From contig CALIAF010000004.1 in assembly GCA_938041335.1 (NCBI GenBank), forward strand, positions 31,380-95,379: a DNA stretch of 64,000 bases. Reading direction: 5' to 3'. How positions within the stretch are numbered: the first letter of the stretch is position 1; each line of letters starts with the position of its first letter. A program made the position numbers and the translations under genes. The notes beneath the pieces are model-generated. The model was not told the DNA's origin and ran no database searches. It was given only the letters and a program-made list of their open reading frames with translations. Below are positions 62,521-64,000 of this stretch, in pieces. Source of the DNA: an uncultured Ulvibacter sp. GTDB taxonomy: Bacteria; Bacteroidota; Bacteroidia; Flavobacteriales; Flavobacteriaceae.

Positions 62521-62543
62521 AACTCCGACCGCGCTCAGTTGGA
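62521..62543. repeat. REP-like fragment (CTCCGACCGCGCTCAGTT)
   Basis: Inverted-orientation copy of the same core, about 75 bp from the previous one. Confidence 0.45.
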
Positions 62544-62550
62544 CATAGCC

Positions 62551-62585
62551 AAAAAAAATCCCTAAGTCACCTTAGGGATTTTTTT
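62551..62585. terminator. intrinsic terminator after trxB (minus strand), symmetrical
   Basis: Stem AAAAAATCCCTAA / TTAGGGATTTTTT with loop GTCACC and A/T runs on both sides, 22 bases after the trxB stop. Confidence 0.88.
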
Positions 62586-62606
62586 ATAGTATTTCCGAAG
62601 CAAATA

Positions 62607-63569
62607 TTAAACCTCTGCCGGCTCCTCTACAGTCGCTAAATAACGTTCTGCATCTAAGGCAGCCATACATCCCGTTCCTGCAGCAGTAACCGCTTGACGG
62701 TATTCCTTATCTTGTACGTCGCCACTAGCAAAAACACCTGGAAGATTGGTCTTTGTAGATTTACCCTCGGTTATTAAATAGCCAGTATCATCCATAGTTA
62801 GTTGCCCTTTAAAGATGTCTGTATTTGGTTTATGCCCTATCGCTATAAAGATTCCTGTAATCGCGATATCTTCTTTCTCACCGGTTTGGTTGTTCTTCAT
62901 ACGGAGTCCTTCCACTACCATATCGCCTAGCACCTCATCCACTTCTGTGTTATAACGTAAGTCTATGTTAGGTGTATTTGTAACACGGTGTTGCATCGCT
63001 TTAGACGCTTTCATATAGTCTTTACGAACCAGCATGGTTACTTTATTACAAATATTAGCAAGGTAGGTCGCTTCTTCTGCAGCAGTATCTCCTGCGCCTA
63101 CAATAGCCACATCTTGTCCTTTATAAAAGAAACCATCACAAACCGCACAGGCAGAAACTCCACCACCACGTAAACGTTGCTCACTTTCTATTCCCAAATA
63201 TTTTGCTGTTGCTCCTGTAGAAATAATCACAGACTCTGCTTCTATCTCCGTTTTGTTATCCACAGTTACTTTATGAATCCCTCCTACTTCTTTGCTAAAG
63301 TCTACAGCAGTTACCATCCCGATACGTACTTCTGTACCAAAACGTTCTGCTTGTTTTTGCAATTGCACCATCATTGTTGGTCCGTCAATTCCGTCAGGAT
63401 ATCCAGGAAAGTTATCTACTTCTGTGGTAGTTGTTAACTGTCCCCCTGGCTCCATACCTGTATACATAATAGGCTTAAGATCTGCACGTGCTGCATAAAT
63501 TGCCGCCGTATATCCCGCAGGACCAGAACCGATAATCAAACATTTTATTCTTTCTATAGAATCACTCAT
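62607..63569 (-). CDS. trxB: thioredoxin-disulfide reductase
   Basis: 320 residues from the ATG at 63569; an upstream start would add 20 residues with no counterpart in the family. NADPH-dependent flavoprotein that reduces thioredoxin. FAD-binding GSGPAGYTAA (about 14-23), redox pair CAVC (Cys141 and Cys144) followed by DGFF, NADPH-binding GAGDTAAEEA (about 157), and the second FAD motif near the C-terminus GVFASGDVQDKEYRQAVTAA. Complete and ordinary. Confidence 0.96.
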   Translation of the reverse strand: MSDSIERIKCLIIGSGPAGYTAAIYAARADLKPIMYTGMEPGGQLTTTTEVDNFPGYPDGIDGPTMMVQLQKQAERFGTEVRIGMVTAVDFSKEVGGIHKVTVDNKTEIEAESVIISTGATAKYLGIESEQRLRGGGVSACAVCDGFFYKGQDVAIVGAGDTAAEEATYLANICNKVTMLVRKDYMKASKAMQHRVTNTPNIDLRYNTEVDEVLGDMVVEGLRMKNNQTGEKEDIAITGIFIAIGHKPNTDIFKGQLTMDDTGYLITEGKSTKTNLPGVFASGDVQDKEYRQAVTAAGTGCMAALDAERYLATVEEPAEV

Positions 63570-63760
63570 AGCTTTGTTGTCTAAAATTTTGGATCGTAAA
63601 AATAATAATTTTAGTCGGTACATTAGCAAGTACCTAACGCTATAATTTCAATACTTATTAAGAGTCATTTTTGTTTAGCTTCCGCGAAAATGTGCTGGGT
63701 TTGGTGAATGGTGATATTTAGTCTTTGATCTTTGGTTTTTTGGGAAAATTTAGAAGAAAG
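63570..63760. other. gene-free stretch upstream of trxB
   Basis: Together with the repeat that follows (63761-63970) this makes about 430 bp without a supported gene. It should hold the trxB promoter near 63580-63650 on the minus strand; no clear motif was fixed. The open frames here look like chance. Confidence 0.4.
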
Positions 63761-63970
63761 AGGAAAGACCGCCCGACACGGCGGGCTGAAAGAGGAAAGA
63801 AAAAACCAGAATATGACAATGTATGTCTTTATTCTTACAATGAGCAACGCGAATGGGCTATAGAGGACACAGGAAAGACCGACAACTTCGTTGACTGAAA
63901 GAGGAAAGAAAAACCAAATTATGACAACTTATGTCTTTCTTCTTTCAATGAGCAACGCGAATGGTCTTTC
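63761..63970 (+). repeat. two imperfect tandem copies of a unit of about 109 bp with a variable hairpin
   Basis: Copy A runs from AGGAAAGACCG at 63761 and copy B from the same motif at 63871. Each holds CTGAAAGAGGAAAGAAAAA (ending parts at about 63786 and 63895), ..TATGACAA..TATGTCTTT and ATGAGCAACGCGAATGG (63840-63856 and 63948-63964). Between AGACCG and CTGAAAG copy A has GCCCGACACGGCGGGC and copy B GACAACTTCGTTGA: different sequences that both fold into a short hairpin. After copy B come a CTTT-rich run and the window end, so more copies may follow. Confidence 0.75.
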
Positions 63971-64000
63971 TTCTTTCTTCTTTCTTCTTTTTTCTTTTTT

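Overview
The window looks like a chromosomal segment of a marine-type member of the Flavobacteriaceae (Bacteroidota); the genus cannot be fixed from sequence alone. The grounds are: AT-rich DNA; several secreted proteins ending in type IX secretion (T9SS) sorting domains; SusC/TonB-type receptors; TAnnTTTG promoter elements; a 950-residue CarB without the usual C-terminal regulatory domain; and a periplasmic-sensor/LytTR regulator of the kind common in this phylum. No rRNA, tRNA, CRISPR array, integrase or transposase was found.

Layout. (1) 1-790: the 3' part of mnmE. (2) 791-11316: an accessory block of five genes, four to five of them secreted or surface proteins: a VCBS/FG-GAP protein, a membrane-anchored LytTR regulator, a BspA-type leucine-rich-repeat protein, a lipoprotein and an S74-chaperone fibre with 26 exact 51-bp repeats. 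The block ends in a decayed second copy of the mnmE 3' end, so it looks like a genomic island or its remnant inserted at mnmE. (3) 11428-25226: core and housekeeping genes: a DUF2339/DUF3999 pair, recG, a DUF805 gene with a candidate structured leader, an ArsC-like reductase, a TonB-dependent receptor, two methyltransferases and small proteins. (4) 25340-30713: a divergent vitamin B12 uptake locus, with a btuB-like receptor behind a cobalamin riboswitch on the minus strand and a binding protein, permease and ATPase set on the plus strand. (5) 30942-44940: rmuC, a T9SS-exported cupredoxin, carB, rpmH, a TPR protein, a one-cysteine thioredoxin-fold protein, TauE/SafE, lytic transglycosylase, hydrolase, a GNAT-like protein, mtaB and a peptide-binding lipoprotein, followed by two paralogous small genes, the second cut by an in-frame stop. 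(6) 45097-50213: a GlmU-like nucleotidyltransferase, a class V aminotransferase, glmM and acpH. (7) 50315-58123: gamma-glutamyltransferase, two poorly known envelope proteins and uvrA. (8) 58304-63569: small proteins, a DUF4870/small protein/PadR/PspC operon and trxB. The window ends in an imperfect tandem repeat whose copies keep a hairpin but differ in its sequence.

The points most worth following are the mnmE-flanked island with its displaced gene end, the truncated paralogue at 44743-45027, the asymmetric riboswitch control of B12 uptake, the leader RNA before the DUF805 gene, and the hairpin-containing repeats. Family names come from recognising the protein sequences by eye; no database search was run.
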